Shown one piece after another: positions 1 to 6,582 of a stretch of 27,350 nucleotides of DNA (position 1 is the stretch's first letter; each line of letters begins with the position of its first letter). The notes beneath the pieces were generated by a model. That model searched no databases. It worked only from the letters and a program-made list of their open reading frames with translations, and was not told where the DNA came from. This DNA is from an uncultured Muribaculaceae bacterium. Lineage in GTDB: Bacteria; Bacteroidota; Bacteroidia; Bacteroidales; Muribaculaceae. The translations under genes and the position numbers were made by a program. The stretch spans positions 1 to 27,350 of the forward strand of contig CAKTOT010000022.1 of assembly GCA_934590135.1 (NCBI GenBank), given 5' to 3'.

Positions 1-653
1 CCTTGGACACCCTTTATGTCGGCGAAAAGACCGCCATGATACCCGGTAAGGCATTCCATAAAAATACCAATCTCAACAACTTTTATAGCAACGCGCCAAT
101 TCCCCCGGCCTCCGGCGACATTTTAATATACTCGATGGGCCTACGAGGAACTGTTTACGTACCCCAAGGATGTATAGATGCCTATAAAAAAGTCAGTGAA
201 TATTGCGGTTTCCGGGATTTTCAAGAGTTGCCTTACCAAGTGGTCGTAGCAGACGGCGATGTGTCGGTAGACATCTCGGAATTCGCCACCGTGACCGCGT
301 CTGTCACTCCGGCAGGTGCCACCACAGCCCCAATCAGATGGTACAGCCTTGACGATGATATCGCCACCGTAACCACCGACGGCGTCGTGACGGGCGTGGC
401 CGAAGGCGAGGCGACCCTCGTGGCACTCTGTGACGGCATAACCGCCACCCTGAAAGTCGATGTCAACAACTCTAACGCCGTCAAGGACGTCACGGTAGAC
501 ACCTCGGCCCAAGACGGCCCGTTCGATGTATACAACCTGCAAGGTGTCCGCATCGCTTCCGGCATTGACAAAGCCGAGCTCCACTGTGGCAGCCTTGCCC
601 CCGGCATATACATCCTCGTATCCCCAAACAGCTGCAAAAAAATAAAAATCTAA
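1..653 (+). CDS. BspA-like leucine-rich-repeat surface protein, 3' part only
   Basis: The open frame enters from the left edge (first full codon at 3), so only the last ~217 residues are visible. They start with the end of a BspA-type repeat region (an 'LYVGEKT..IPGKAF' repeat, then 'GTVYVPQGCIDAYK', the usual end of such domains). A bacterial Ig-like (Big_2) domain follows (about residues 78-155, with 'IATVTTDGVVTGVAEGEA'). Last comes a C-terminal module with 'YNLQG' and 'APGIYILV' ending in a basic KKIKI tail. BspA-like proteins are generally exported and surface-exposed and take part in adhesion; that role is family knowledge. The tail resembles type IX secretion sorting domains, but this is not proven here. 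The protein is closely similar to the C-terminal half of the gene at 2458-3975, so the two are paralogues on either side of a regulator. The true start lies outside the window. Confidence 0.85.
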   Translation, partial: LDTLYVGEKTAMIPGKAFHKNTNLNNFYSNAPIPPASGDILIYSMGLRGTVYVPQGCIDAYKKVSEYCGFRDFQELPYQVVVADGDVSVDISEFATVTASVTPAGATTAPIRWYSLDDDIATVTTDGVVTGVAEGEATLVALCDGITATLKVDVNNSNAVKDVTVDTSAQDGPFDVYNLQGVRIASGIDKAELHCGSLAPGIYILVSPNSCKKIKI

Positions 654-786
654 AAAAAATCCCTCGGGCTTGCATCTGCAAACAGTGCAGATTAAGTGCT
701 CATCCACACACGATAATATCACCTGCGCATTTCTCATAATCCAAAGCCCCGAGAAAACGAGCATAATATACAAAGCATAATACACA

Positions 787-1911
787 ATGGCATCTTCCTT
801 ATATAGCTATTCTCTTTGTATTGCGCTGCCGTTGATGGTGTTCTTCGGCCTTTACTTCATACTTGCCAAAACACCGGAAAAGGCAATCTTCGGGAATTAC
901 CTACGCTCGCGGCGGATTATGGGAGCGGCAATATTGATCCTCGCAGTCAATTATTCGGTGCATTTCTTTCTCGGTATAAGATTCAAGAATGCAAATGCCG
1001 CCATTCTGCTAAATCTTTCCACCTATTTTCTATGTTACTGGCTGTTCAGCTCGGCTCTCACCTCCTTGCTCGACCGTTTTTACATCACCCGAAAGCGATT
1101 TCGAGCACACATAGGCCTATGGATACTATATTCTATGCTTTCGGGCATCGTACTACTGTTTTTCCCTAAAGGAGGTATAGAGACCTCGGCGATGCTTGCT
1201 CTGGCTGCCTGTCTTGTAATATATGGCCTTATATTGGTCAAAAGGCTGCTCCATGCCTACCATCGTGTCACTCGCATTTTCAAGGAAACACATGCGGATG
1301 ACCTCGGCGCCTACATCAAATGGCTTTCCATATTCACCTACTGGGCCATCATCTTCGGGGTGGGTTGCGGACTACTGACATTCCTGCCCGACGAATATAT
1401 ATACATCTGGATTCTGTCTTCAGTGCCGTTTTATATCTACCTGTTCCTCTGCTATTTGAACTATATGCTGTTTTACGAGCAAGTGGAAAGTGCTATGGAA
1501 AGCGAAGTGACCTCAGAAGAAGATATATCACATGACACACAGCCCGAACAGCCGCAGAAGCAAGAAACCCCGGCATACCACGCCAAAATGGCTGAGAGGA
1601 TACAAGACTGGATTGCTGCAGACGGCTTTGTCCGTTCCGGGCTTACAATAAAAGAGTTGTCAGACTTGCTTTACACCAATCGAACATACCTTTCAGAGTA
1701 CATCAAGACGACATACGGAATATCATTCCGCGATTGGATAACCGGACTTCGCATCGAATATGCCAAGCGGATACTCACTCAAAATCCGAGACTGACAGTT
1801 GCCGATATCTCCGAGCGGTCAGGGTTCATCTCCCCGAGCCATTTCACACGTCTGTTCAAGGAAAATACCGGGTATACGCCTGTCAAATGGAGAAAAAAAG
1901 AGACCGAATAA
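787..1911 (+). CDS. Membrane-integral AraC-family transcriptional regulator (7 TM + HTH)
   Basis: A 374-residue protein with two halves. Residues ~5-230 hold about seven hydrophobic segments (near 6-28, 43-63, 70-95, 107-126, 131-150, 177-199 and 205-228), so this part should sit in the inner membrane. An acidic, Gln/Pro-rich linker follows (~235-262). Residues ~268-372 form an AraC-type DNA-binding domain with two helix-turn-helix units: 'LTIKELSDLLYTNRTYLSEYI' region and 'VADISERSGFISPSHFTRLFKE', the second matching the classical AraC signature closely. Family knowledge makes it a transcription factor; membrane tethering suggests it senses an envelope signal, which is inference. It lies between two BspA-like paralogues on the same strand, so local control of surface proteins is plausible. 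ATG at 787 is the natural start, 133 nt after the upstream stop. No Bacteroidetes promoter was found in that gap. Confidence 0.88.
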   Translation: MASSLYSYSLCIALPLMVFFGLYFILAKTPEKAIFGNYLRSRRIMGAAILILAVNYSVHFFLGIRFKNANAAILLNLSTYFLCYWLFSSALTSLLDRFYITRKRFRAHIGLWILYSMLSGIVLLFFPKGGIETSAMLALAACLVIYGLILVKRLLHAYHRVTRIFKETHADDLGAYIKWLSIFTYWAIIFGVGCGLLTFLPDEYIYIWILSSVPFYIYLFLCYLNYMLFYEQVESAMESEVTSEEDISHDTQPEQPQKQETPAYHAKMAERIQDWIAADGFVRSGLTIKELSDLLYTNRTYLSEYIKTTYGISFRDWITGLRIEYAKRILTQNPRLTVADISERSGFISPSHFTRLFKENTGYTPVKWRKKETE

Positions 1912-2012
1912 AGGGCCATGTAACGAGTCGGAGCAATAGTCTGCACAACAAAAAGAACCTAAACAACAATTCGGAAATATCCTAAATCACAAAGATGTGT
2001 GGTTTCGACAAT

Positions 2013-2047
2013 TAAGGTCGAATTTCGATGTTCGAAATTTGGCCTTA
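2013..2047. repeat. 16-bp inverted repeat with 3-nt loop
   Basis: Arms 2013-2028 and 2032-2047 pair along their full length with two G-T wobbles; the inner 8 bp (AATTTCGA/TCGAAATT) are perfect around the loop TGT. It lies about 100 nt after the stop of the AraC-type gene. No T-run follows directly, so it is a poor intrinsic terminator. The right arm overlaps a TTTG that could be a -33 box, so it could instead be an operator for a dimeric regulator. Structure is seen; function is inference. Confidence 0.6.
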
Positions 2048-2069
2048 TGCATATTTCTAACTTATTTTG
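2038..2069 (+). promoter_or_regulatory. Possible Bacteroidetes-type promoter for the BspA-like gene
   Basis: TTTG at 2038-2041 is followed after 20 nt by TTATTTTG at 2062-2069, one mismatch from the TAnnTTTG -7 consensus. Spacing fits the family rule of about 19-21 nt. If real, it would give a leader of about 380 nt ahead of the start at 2458, which is long. The -33 box lies inside the inverted repeat at 2013-2047. Confidence 0.35.
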
Positions 2070-2294
2070 TACGCAGCGAAAAGGATTGAAAGTCGGCATC
2101 CCATACTCCGTAACGGCCCGATGAGACCGAAATTCCGCCGCATTTTAGCAGCATACAGCTGCCCTCTCGACGGACTTTTGCACAGCGACTAAACGCGCAT
2201 CGCATACGCCCCATCCTCGCCACAGTTATCGAAACGGCATATCCCATCACCCACAAACCAGCTAAACAAACCACACAACATGAAAAGCCTGATA

Positions 2295-2320
2295 ATAGGG
2301 GCGCTATACATTGCGCCCGC
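2295..2320. repeat. Short palindromic repeat, first copy
   Basis: GGGCGC (2299-2304) and GCGCCC (2313-2318) flank the 8-nt loop TATACATT. The flanks ATAGG on the left and CGC on the right are shared with the variant at 5834-5855. Confidence 0.45.
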
Positions 2321-2457
2321 GCAGTAGAAGGATAGCATAATTATTTCAAGTATATTATGCAGTATTACCCATGGTCGCTGAACACCCTCATTGATGCACC
2401 GAACATACACATAAGAGGTTCTTTCACCAATGATATAACCCCCTAAAGACAAAGAAT

Positions 2458-3975
2458 ATGATGTACCGAATCAAACACTTAATCGTTTGGACAATACTCC
2501 TGTCAGTGTGCGTCTCAGCAAAAACACAAACGTTCTTATACGACGGTCTGTGGTTCGACATAGAGTCTGATGAAACATGTATACTGAGATCTTCATGGAC
2601 AGGGCCAAAATACTCCGGCGACATAATCGTCCCCGAGAAAGCAATATATAATGGCAAAGAGTATACCGTAACAAAAACCTTGGGTGCTTTTTGGAGGTGC
2701 GATGAGCTGACCTCCGTGTCTTTACCCGAAACAATTACGACCATAGGATACCAGTCCTTTGAAAGATGTATAAAGCTTCACACTATGAGAATACCTAATT
2801 CGGTGACGTCTATAGAGGCGTATGCCTTCAACGAGTGCAACTCGCTAACAGGCATTACAATACCGGATGGAGTAACAGTCATCGGAAGGAGTGCATTCCG
2901 ACGTTGCGATAATATAACCTCAGTAAATATACCCAACGGAATTAAATATATCGATTACGCAACTTTCGCCGGTTGCCAAAAGTTGACATCTATAACTCTG
3001 CCGAATTCATTGACATATATCGGGGAAAGTGCTTTCTCTGCCTGTAGATTCACATCCATAACCATTCCGGCCTCGGTAGATACGCTTGGTGAATACGCCT
3101 TCAACTCCTGCGAACGGCTGACAGACATAGACCTCAGTCATATCTCAAAAATCAGCAAATATGCATTCCAGAATGCCTTCAGCCTTAAGTATATATGCAT
3201 CCTCAAGGCCAACCATGTCGAAGACAAAGCATTCGGGGCATGTAAGAACATTGAGACTTTTGTATTGCCATACTATGGATGGACCGAGAAATTCAAACTG
3301 GATTTCAGCGACTTAGCCAGCCTTAACTCGTTGTACATCGGCGAAGGCACAACCAATATTCCGGACAACGCCTTCGGCAATAAGACAAATCTCATGAACG
3401 TATACAGCAATGCGACAACGCCCCCAAGTATCAGCCCGACAACATTCAGCTATATAACATGTTATAAAGGCACACTTTACGTCCCCAAGGGATGCATTGA
3501 TGCCTATAAAAACACAGAAGGATGGAGTATGTTCCGAGATTTCCAAGAATTGCCCTACCAAGTCGTTATTACAGATGACAATGTCTCCGTAGACATATCT
3601 AAGTCCGTCACCGTGGCCGCCTCTATCGCTCCGGCGTATGCCACCACCGCACCAATCAAATGGTATAGCCTTGACGAAGACATCGCCACCGTAACTACTG
3701 ACGGTATAGTGACGGGCGTGGCCAAAGGCGAAGCAAAACTCGTGGCATTCTGCGATGGCATAACAGCCACCCTTAAGGTCAACGTCACAGGCACTGACGC
3801 CGTTAAGGATATCATAGCATCCGCCCCGGCCGAAGATACCATATTCGACGCCTACAACCTACAAGGCATACGCGTTGCCTACGGCATCCGCAAGGCCGAA
3901 CTCTCGGCCGGACGCTTCGCTCCCGGCATCTACATCCTTGTATCGTCCAAAGGATGTCTGAAAGTAAAAATCTGA
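2458..3975 (+). CDS. BspA-like leucine-rich-repeat surface protein with Big_2 domain
   Basis: A 505-residue exported protein. Residues 1-~21 form a signal peptide (basic start, hydrophobic 'IVWTILLSVCVSA' core); the Cys there lacks a good lipobox. Residues ~80-340 are tandem BspA-type leucine-rich repeats with recurring 'LTSI.IP.SV..IG..AF..C' units. Next is the 'GTLYVPKGCIDAYK' cap, a bacterial Ig-like Big_2 domain (~365-440), and a C-terminal module with 'YNLQGIRV' and 'APGIYILV' ending in KVKI. Such proteins are surface adhesins or ligand binders in known Bacteroidales; no ligand can be read here. Its C-terminal half closely matches the gene ending at 653, at both protein and DNA level. 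The repeat-coding part looks richer in A+T than the Big_2 and tail part. ATG codons at 2458 and 2461 are adjacent; either could be used. Confidence 0.88.
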   Translation: MMYRIKHLIVWTILLSVCVSAKTQTFLYDGLWFDIESDETCILRSSWTGPKYSGDIIVPEKAIYNGKEYTVTKTLGAFWRCDELTSVSLPETITTIGYQSFERCIKLHTMRIPNSVTSIEAYAFNECNSLTGITIPDGVTVIGRSAFRRCDNITSVNIPNGIKYIDYATFAGCQKLTSITLPNSLTYIGESAFSACRFTSITIPASVDTLGEYAFNSCERLTDIDLSHISKISKYAFQNAFSLKYICILKANHVEDKAFGACKNIETFVLPYYGWTEKFKLDFSDLASLNSLYIGEGTTNIPDNAFGNKTNLMNVYSNATTPPSISPTTFSYITCYKGTLYVPKGCIDAYKNTEGWSMFRDFQELPYQVVITDDNVSVDISKSVTVAASIAPAYATTAPIKWYSLDEDIATVTTDGIVTGVAKGEAKLVAFCDGITATLKVNVTGTDAVKDIIASAPAEDTIFDAYNLQGIRVAYGIRKAELSAGRFAPGIYILVSSKGCLKVKI

Positions 3976-4038
3976 CACACGACGTCTTTCAACGCCGACG
4001 ATGCAGTATCGCACCCCCGAAGCAACCATACAATATCA

Positions 4039-4047
4039 CCCCCCCCC
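4039..4047 (+). repeat. C9 homopolymer tract
   Basis: Nine consecutive C residues, followed by a short G and A-run, in the gap between the BspA-like gene and the next secreted-protein gene. It lies ~103 nt upstream of the -33 box of the promoter at 4150-4181. Tracts of this kind can slip during replication; an effect on expression is speculative. Confidence 0.6.
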
Positions 4048-4149
4048 GAAAAAACGGCAAAGCGAGACAATACTCGAAGGCCCAAGCACGCCGTTTCCAT
4101 CCACGAGCAAAGCCAAAAACCAAACAATTAAACATTTTGGAACTATTTT

Positions 4150-4181
4150 CTTGCATAAGCGAACATTAATATTTACCTTTG
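4150..4181 (+). promoter_or_regulatory. Bacteroidetes-type promoter for the 4223 gene
   Basis: TACCTTTG at 4174-4181 matches the -7 consensus TAnnTTTG exactly. CTTG at 4150-4153 is a near -33 box (consensus TTTG, conserved TTG at 4151-4153), with a 20-nt spacer. Transcription would start near 4188, giving a leader of about 35 nt before the ATG at 4223. Confidence 0.65.
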
Positions 4182-4222
4182 CCTGTGACAATAAACATAC
4201 TGCATAACCAACAATTACGCTT

Positions 4223-5788
4223 ATGAAAAGACACTTTACTCTTTTAGCCCTGGCAATGGCAGCCATCATGACCGCCGGAGCCGCAACACTCACCAAGTCC
4301 GCCACACCGTTCAAAGCGGACAAAAAAGGTATGCCTAAGGCTGCCGCGGTTGTAGCCAAAGCATCCGAGGAGCACAACTTCCCTACCGGAGAATACAAGA
4401 GTCTCGGCAAAGGCCTGTACACCGATGATATGCTCCTGCCAACTTTTGGGTACGAGCCTATGACCTGGGAAGTCGAAATCCAACAGAGCGTCGAAGACCC
4501 CAACTTCTACCGCGTAATCTCGCCCTACGGCAAAACTTTTGCCGATGCGATGCTGGCCACCAACAATGTCGAGTTGAAAGACACACAGTACGATAAAGAA
4601 GGCACGACAAAACTGGACATCGATGCTACCGACCCCGATGACGTATACTTTGCCAAGACCATGATCGGTCTCGACTGGGGTTACGGTCAGGCATATATCG
4701 GCATACCTTCGTCCAAAAAAGTCACTTTCAAAGACGGCATATTCTCCGCCCCGGCCAGAGGCGTTGCCGTGGGTGACGATGACGGCGCGGTTGCCATGAA
4801 CACCAACCAAAAATGGCGCATCGTGCTGCCCGGCGTCGAGGCCAAAGACTATTCTATGACCTTTGCCCTCCAAACGCAATGCCTGAGAGAACGTAAGGTG
4901 CATGGCTCGCTCACCGTGGGAACAGACATCGCAAAAGTCAAATATGTAGTCGTGCCCAACTACCAGGAAGACGAGATAATGGGTTCCTTGGCCGAAGTGG
5001 CCGAAAGCGGATTCGACTTTGCTCCACGCGGAGTCTTCAGCTACGATATGTCCGAAGTAAACAAAGAAACGATCATACTCGTCGGCCTCAACCGCGAGGG
5101 ACAACAAGTCGCATACGCATGGAGCTCCTACTACTTCCTCGATGACGATGACACCGCATGGACAAACTGCGGCAAAGCCACGCTCAACGTAGGCTTTGTC
5201 AAATCGATGTTCCAAGTAGAGGACGAAACTCTCGAAGTAAACCTGCAACGCAACGTAACTGATTCGCGTATTATACGTCTTGTAGGTCCGTTCGAAAACA
5301 GCAAATACAACGGCTCGAACCATCATAATTGCGGCCTGTTACACTACATCACCGTCAACGCTTCCGACCCCAACTGCATTTACGTACAAGAAGGCCCTAT
5401 CGGCGTTGACTATGACTACGGCCTCGCTCGACTGAGCTCCACCGCCGAGTATTACCTCGGAGCCGGGTTCGGCTGGGATGAAATAGTGGAATTAGGAATC
5501 GGCGCCGTACTGGGCAAAGACAATGTCCTGTCATTCCCCGAGGAGTCCTTAATTTTCTCCTGCCTCAACTACAGCAACGGCGACTGGTACACCGTCGAAA
5601 ACGCCGACACGAGCATCAAGCTGCCGGCAGACTTCGACCTGCTCGGCGTCAGCGACGTGACCGTTGACGACAACGCAGACGCACCTGCACGCATATACAA
5701 CCTCCAGGGCATTCCGGTGAATAACCCCGAACCCGGACAAGTGTACATTGTAGTGCGCGGCAACCGCTCTACCAAAGTCGTATTCTAA
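4223..5788 (+). CDS. Secreted protein of unknown function with YNLQG C-terminal module
   Basis: A 521-residue protein I do not recognise by family. It has a clear signal peptide (MKRHF, hydrophobic core to about residue 20, AGAA cleavage region). The body has no obvious repeats or catalytic motif; it contains many Asp, Tyr and Gly residues and reads like a beta-rich extracellular protein. The last ~45 residues hold 'ARIYNLQGIPV' and 'PGQVYIVVRG' ending in a basic/hydrophobic TKVVF tail, the same style of C-terminal module as the two BspA-like proteins in this window. That suggests a shared export or anchoring route, possibly type IX-like, which is inference. It has its own consensus promoter and is followed by a strong hairpin at 5895-5929, so it is probably transcribed alone. 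Confidence 0.8.
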   Translation: MKRHFTLLALAMAAIMTAGAATLTKSATPFKADKKGMPKAAAVVAKASEEHNFPTGEYKSLGKGLYTDDMLLPTFGYEPMTWEVEIQQSVEDPNFYRVISPYGKTFADAMLATNNVELKDTQYDKEGTTKLDIDATDPDDVYFAKTMIGLDWGYGQAYIGIPSSKKVTFKDGIFSAPARGVAVGDDDGAVAMNTNQKWRIVLPGVEAKDYSMTFALQTQCLRERKVHGSLTVGTDIAKVKYVVVPNYQEDEIMGSLAEVAESGFDFAPRGVFSYDMSEVNKETIILVGLNREGQQVAYAWSSYYFLDDDDTAWTNCGKATLNVGFVKSMFQVEDETLEVNLQRNVTDSRIIRLVGPFENSKYNGSNHHNCGLLHYITVNASDPNCIYVQEGPIGVDYDYGLARLSSTAEYYLGAGFGWDEIVELGIGAVLGKDNVLSFPEESLIFSCLNYSNGDWYTVENADTSIKLPADFDLLGVSDVTVDDNADAPARIYNLQGIPVNNPEPGQVYIVVRGNRSTKVVF

Positions 5789-5833
5789 GTCACGGAACAC
5801 AAGACGCTGTGTCATAATGGCGCAATCGCCGTA

Positions 5834-5855
5834 TAGGCGCAATACATTACGCCCG
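5834..5855. repeat. Short palindromic repeat, second copy
   Basis: The sequence around 5833-5855 (GGCGC, AATACATT, ACGCCC) resembles 2295-2320 (GGGGCGC, TATACATT, GCGCCC) with a 2-nt gap and a few substitutions. Both are in non-coding gaps next to secreted-protein genes. The 2295-2320 copy has perfect 6-bp arms; this copy has degenerate arms. It may be a REP-like dispersed element of this genome. Confidence 0.4.
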
Positions 5856-5894
5856 CCGCGACGACACAAACCATCTTGACACAATCATTGAAAC

Positions 5895-5929
5895 GGCAGA
5901 GGCCGGCCCATAACGGGTCGGCCTCTGCC
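5895..5929. terminator. Strong 15-bp hairpin, probable shared bidirectional terminator
   Basis: Arms 5895-5909 and 5915-5929 pair over 15 bp with a single G-T wobble around the loop ATAAC. It sits between the end of the + strand secreted-protein gene (5788) and the 3' end of the - strand tRNA-Arg (5961), so it is placed to stop both transcripts. There is no long T-run on either side, so it is not a textbook Rho-independent terminator. Confidence 0.65.
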
Positions 5930-5960
5930 ATATACACGGACTGCGGAAATATCGTGCTTG

Positions 5961-6032
5961 TACCCCGAGGGAGAATCGAACTCCCATCAAAAGTTTAGGA
6001 AACTTCTATTCTATCCGTTGAACTATCGGGGC
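5961..6032 (-). tRNA. tRNA-Arg (anticodon CCU)
   Basis: Read on the - strand, the 72-nt sequence folds into a complete cloverleaf. The 7-bp acceptor stem (GCCCCGA with TCGGGGT, G-U at the first pair) is followed by the discriminator A. The D arm is GTTC/GAAT. The anticodon stem is GAAGT/ACTTT around the loop TTCCTAA, which reads CCU. The variable loop has 4 nt, and the T arm is GGGAG/CTCCC with TTCGATT. The anticodon decodes AGG arginine codons. The CCA end is not encoded (CAA follows the discriminator). Confidence 0.95.
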
Positions 6033-6047
6033 GCTAAAAAACGTATG

Positions 6048-6079
6048 CAAAAGTAATGCTTAAATCCGAGATAAACAAA
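6048..6079 (-). promoter_or_regulatory. Consensus promoter of tRNA-Arg, overlapping the end of folA
   Basis: On the - strand TTTG (6079-6076), a 20-nt spacer and TACTTTTG (6055-6048) match the Bacteroidetes TTTG-N20-TAnnTTTG consensus exactly. The predicted start near 6040 is about 8 nt before the mature tRNA end at 6032. The -33 box lies within the last codons of folA. Confidence 0.8.
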
Positions 6080-6578
6080 CCATGCGATAGCGTATGCCGC
6101 TTTGGACATCCTCGCTCCATACCGAAGCATCATCAAGATGCCACTGTGCCGGGTCCACTTCAGGGAAATATGTATCGGCATCCTCAAACGTGGCTTCTAT
6201 CTGCGTCAGATACAACCGTGACGCAAGAGGCATCGCTTGCCGATAAATCTCACCGCCTCCAATGATAAAAACCTCTGCATCAACACCTTCGGCGCTGTCG
6301 GCACGCAGACGACGTATGGCCTGCTCCAAGGATGGGAAAGTCTCTATACCTTCCGCATGGTAAGACAAATTGCGAGTCACCACAACATTGCGACGACCGG
6401 GCAAAGCTCCGCCGGGCAACGATTCAAATGTCTTGCGCCCCATCACTACCGGATGACCCATAGTCAGACAACGAAAATGACGCATATCTTCCCGTATATG
6501 ACACACAAGGTCGCCATGGCGTCCTATGGCACCGTCCGAAGCCACGGCTGCTATGATTGATATAGTCATACTTTCCAT
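6060..6578 (-). CDS. folA: Dihydrofolate reductase
   Basis: A 172-residue DHFR that reduces dihydrofolate to tetrahydrofolate with NADPH, in the cytoplasm. Visible motifs are 'IIAAVASDGAIG' at the start, Asp31 in 'IREDMRHF' (the substrate-binding acid, Asp27 in E. coli), 'VVMGRKTFESLP' and 'LPGRRNVVVTRN' for cofactor binding, and 'FIIGGGEIYRQAM' near residue 107. The nearly invariant Trp after the Met20 loop is Cys26 here, and the preceding Pro is Val. The gene starts 4 nt after the thyA stop, so the two are probably one transcript: ThyA makes dihydrofolate and FolA recycles it. ATG at 6569 (MTISII...) is an equally good start and aligns better with family N-termini. Confidence 0.95.
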   Translation of the reverse strand: MESMTISIIAAVASDGAIGRHGDLVCHIREDMRHFRCLTMGHPVVMGRKTFESLPGGALPGRRNVVVTRNLSYHAEGIETFPSLEQAIRRLRADSAEGVDAEVFIIGGGEIYRQAMPLASRLYLTQIEATFEDADTYFPEVDPAQWHLDDASVWSEDVQSGIRYRMVCLSRI

Positions 6579-6582
6579 ATTT

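Larger units (their letters stand above)
1912..2457 (+). other. 546-bp non-coding gap between regulator gene and BspA-like gene
   Basis: No convincing gene was found on either strand. The stretch holds a near-perfect 16-bp inverted repeat (2013-2047), a promoter-like pair overlapping its right arm (2038-2069) and a short GC-rich palindrome (2299-2318) that also occurs in variant form near 5834-5855. Short open frames exist on both strands but resemble no known family. The gap probably contains the end of the regulator transcript and a long leader for the BspA-like gene at 2458. Confidence 0.6.

Noticed and set aside
2121..2192. 23-residue open frame on the + strand in the gap before the BspA-like gene
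   Set aside because: Too short and without recognisable features to call a leader peptide.
2062..2452. Two short overlapping open frames on the - strand (70 and 87 codons) in the large gap
   Set aside because: No family resemblance, they overlap each other, and no start signal is visible.
4244..5326. 360-codon open frame on the - strand
   Set aside because: It is antisense to the secreted-protein gene at 4223-5788, which has a signal peptide, a promoter and a known tail module; the antisense product shows no such features.
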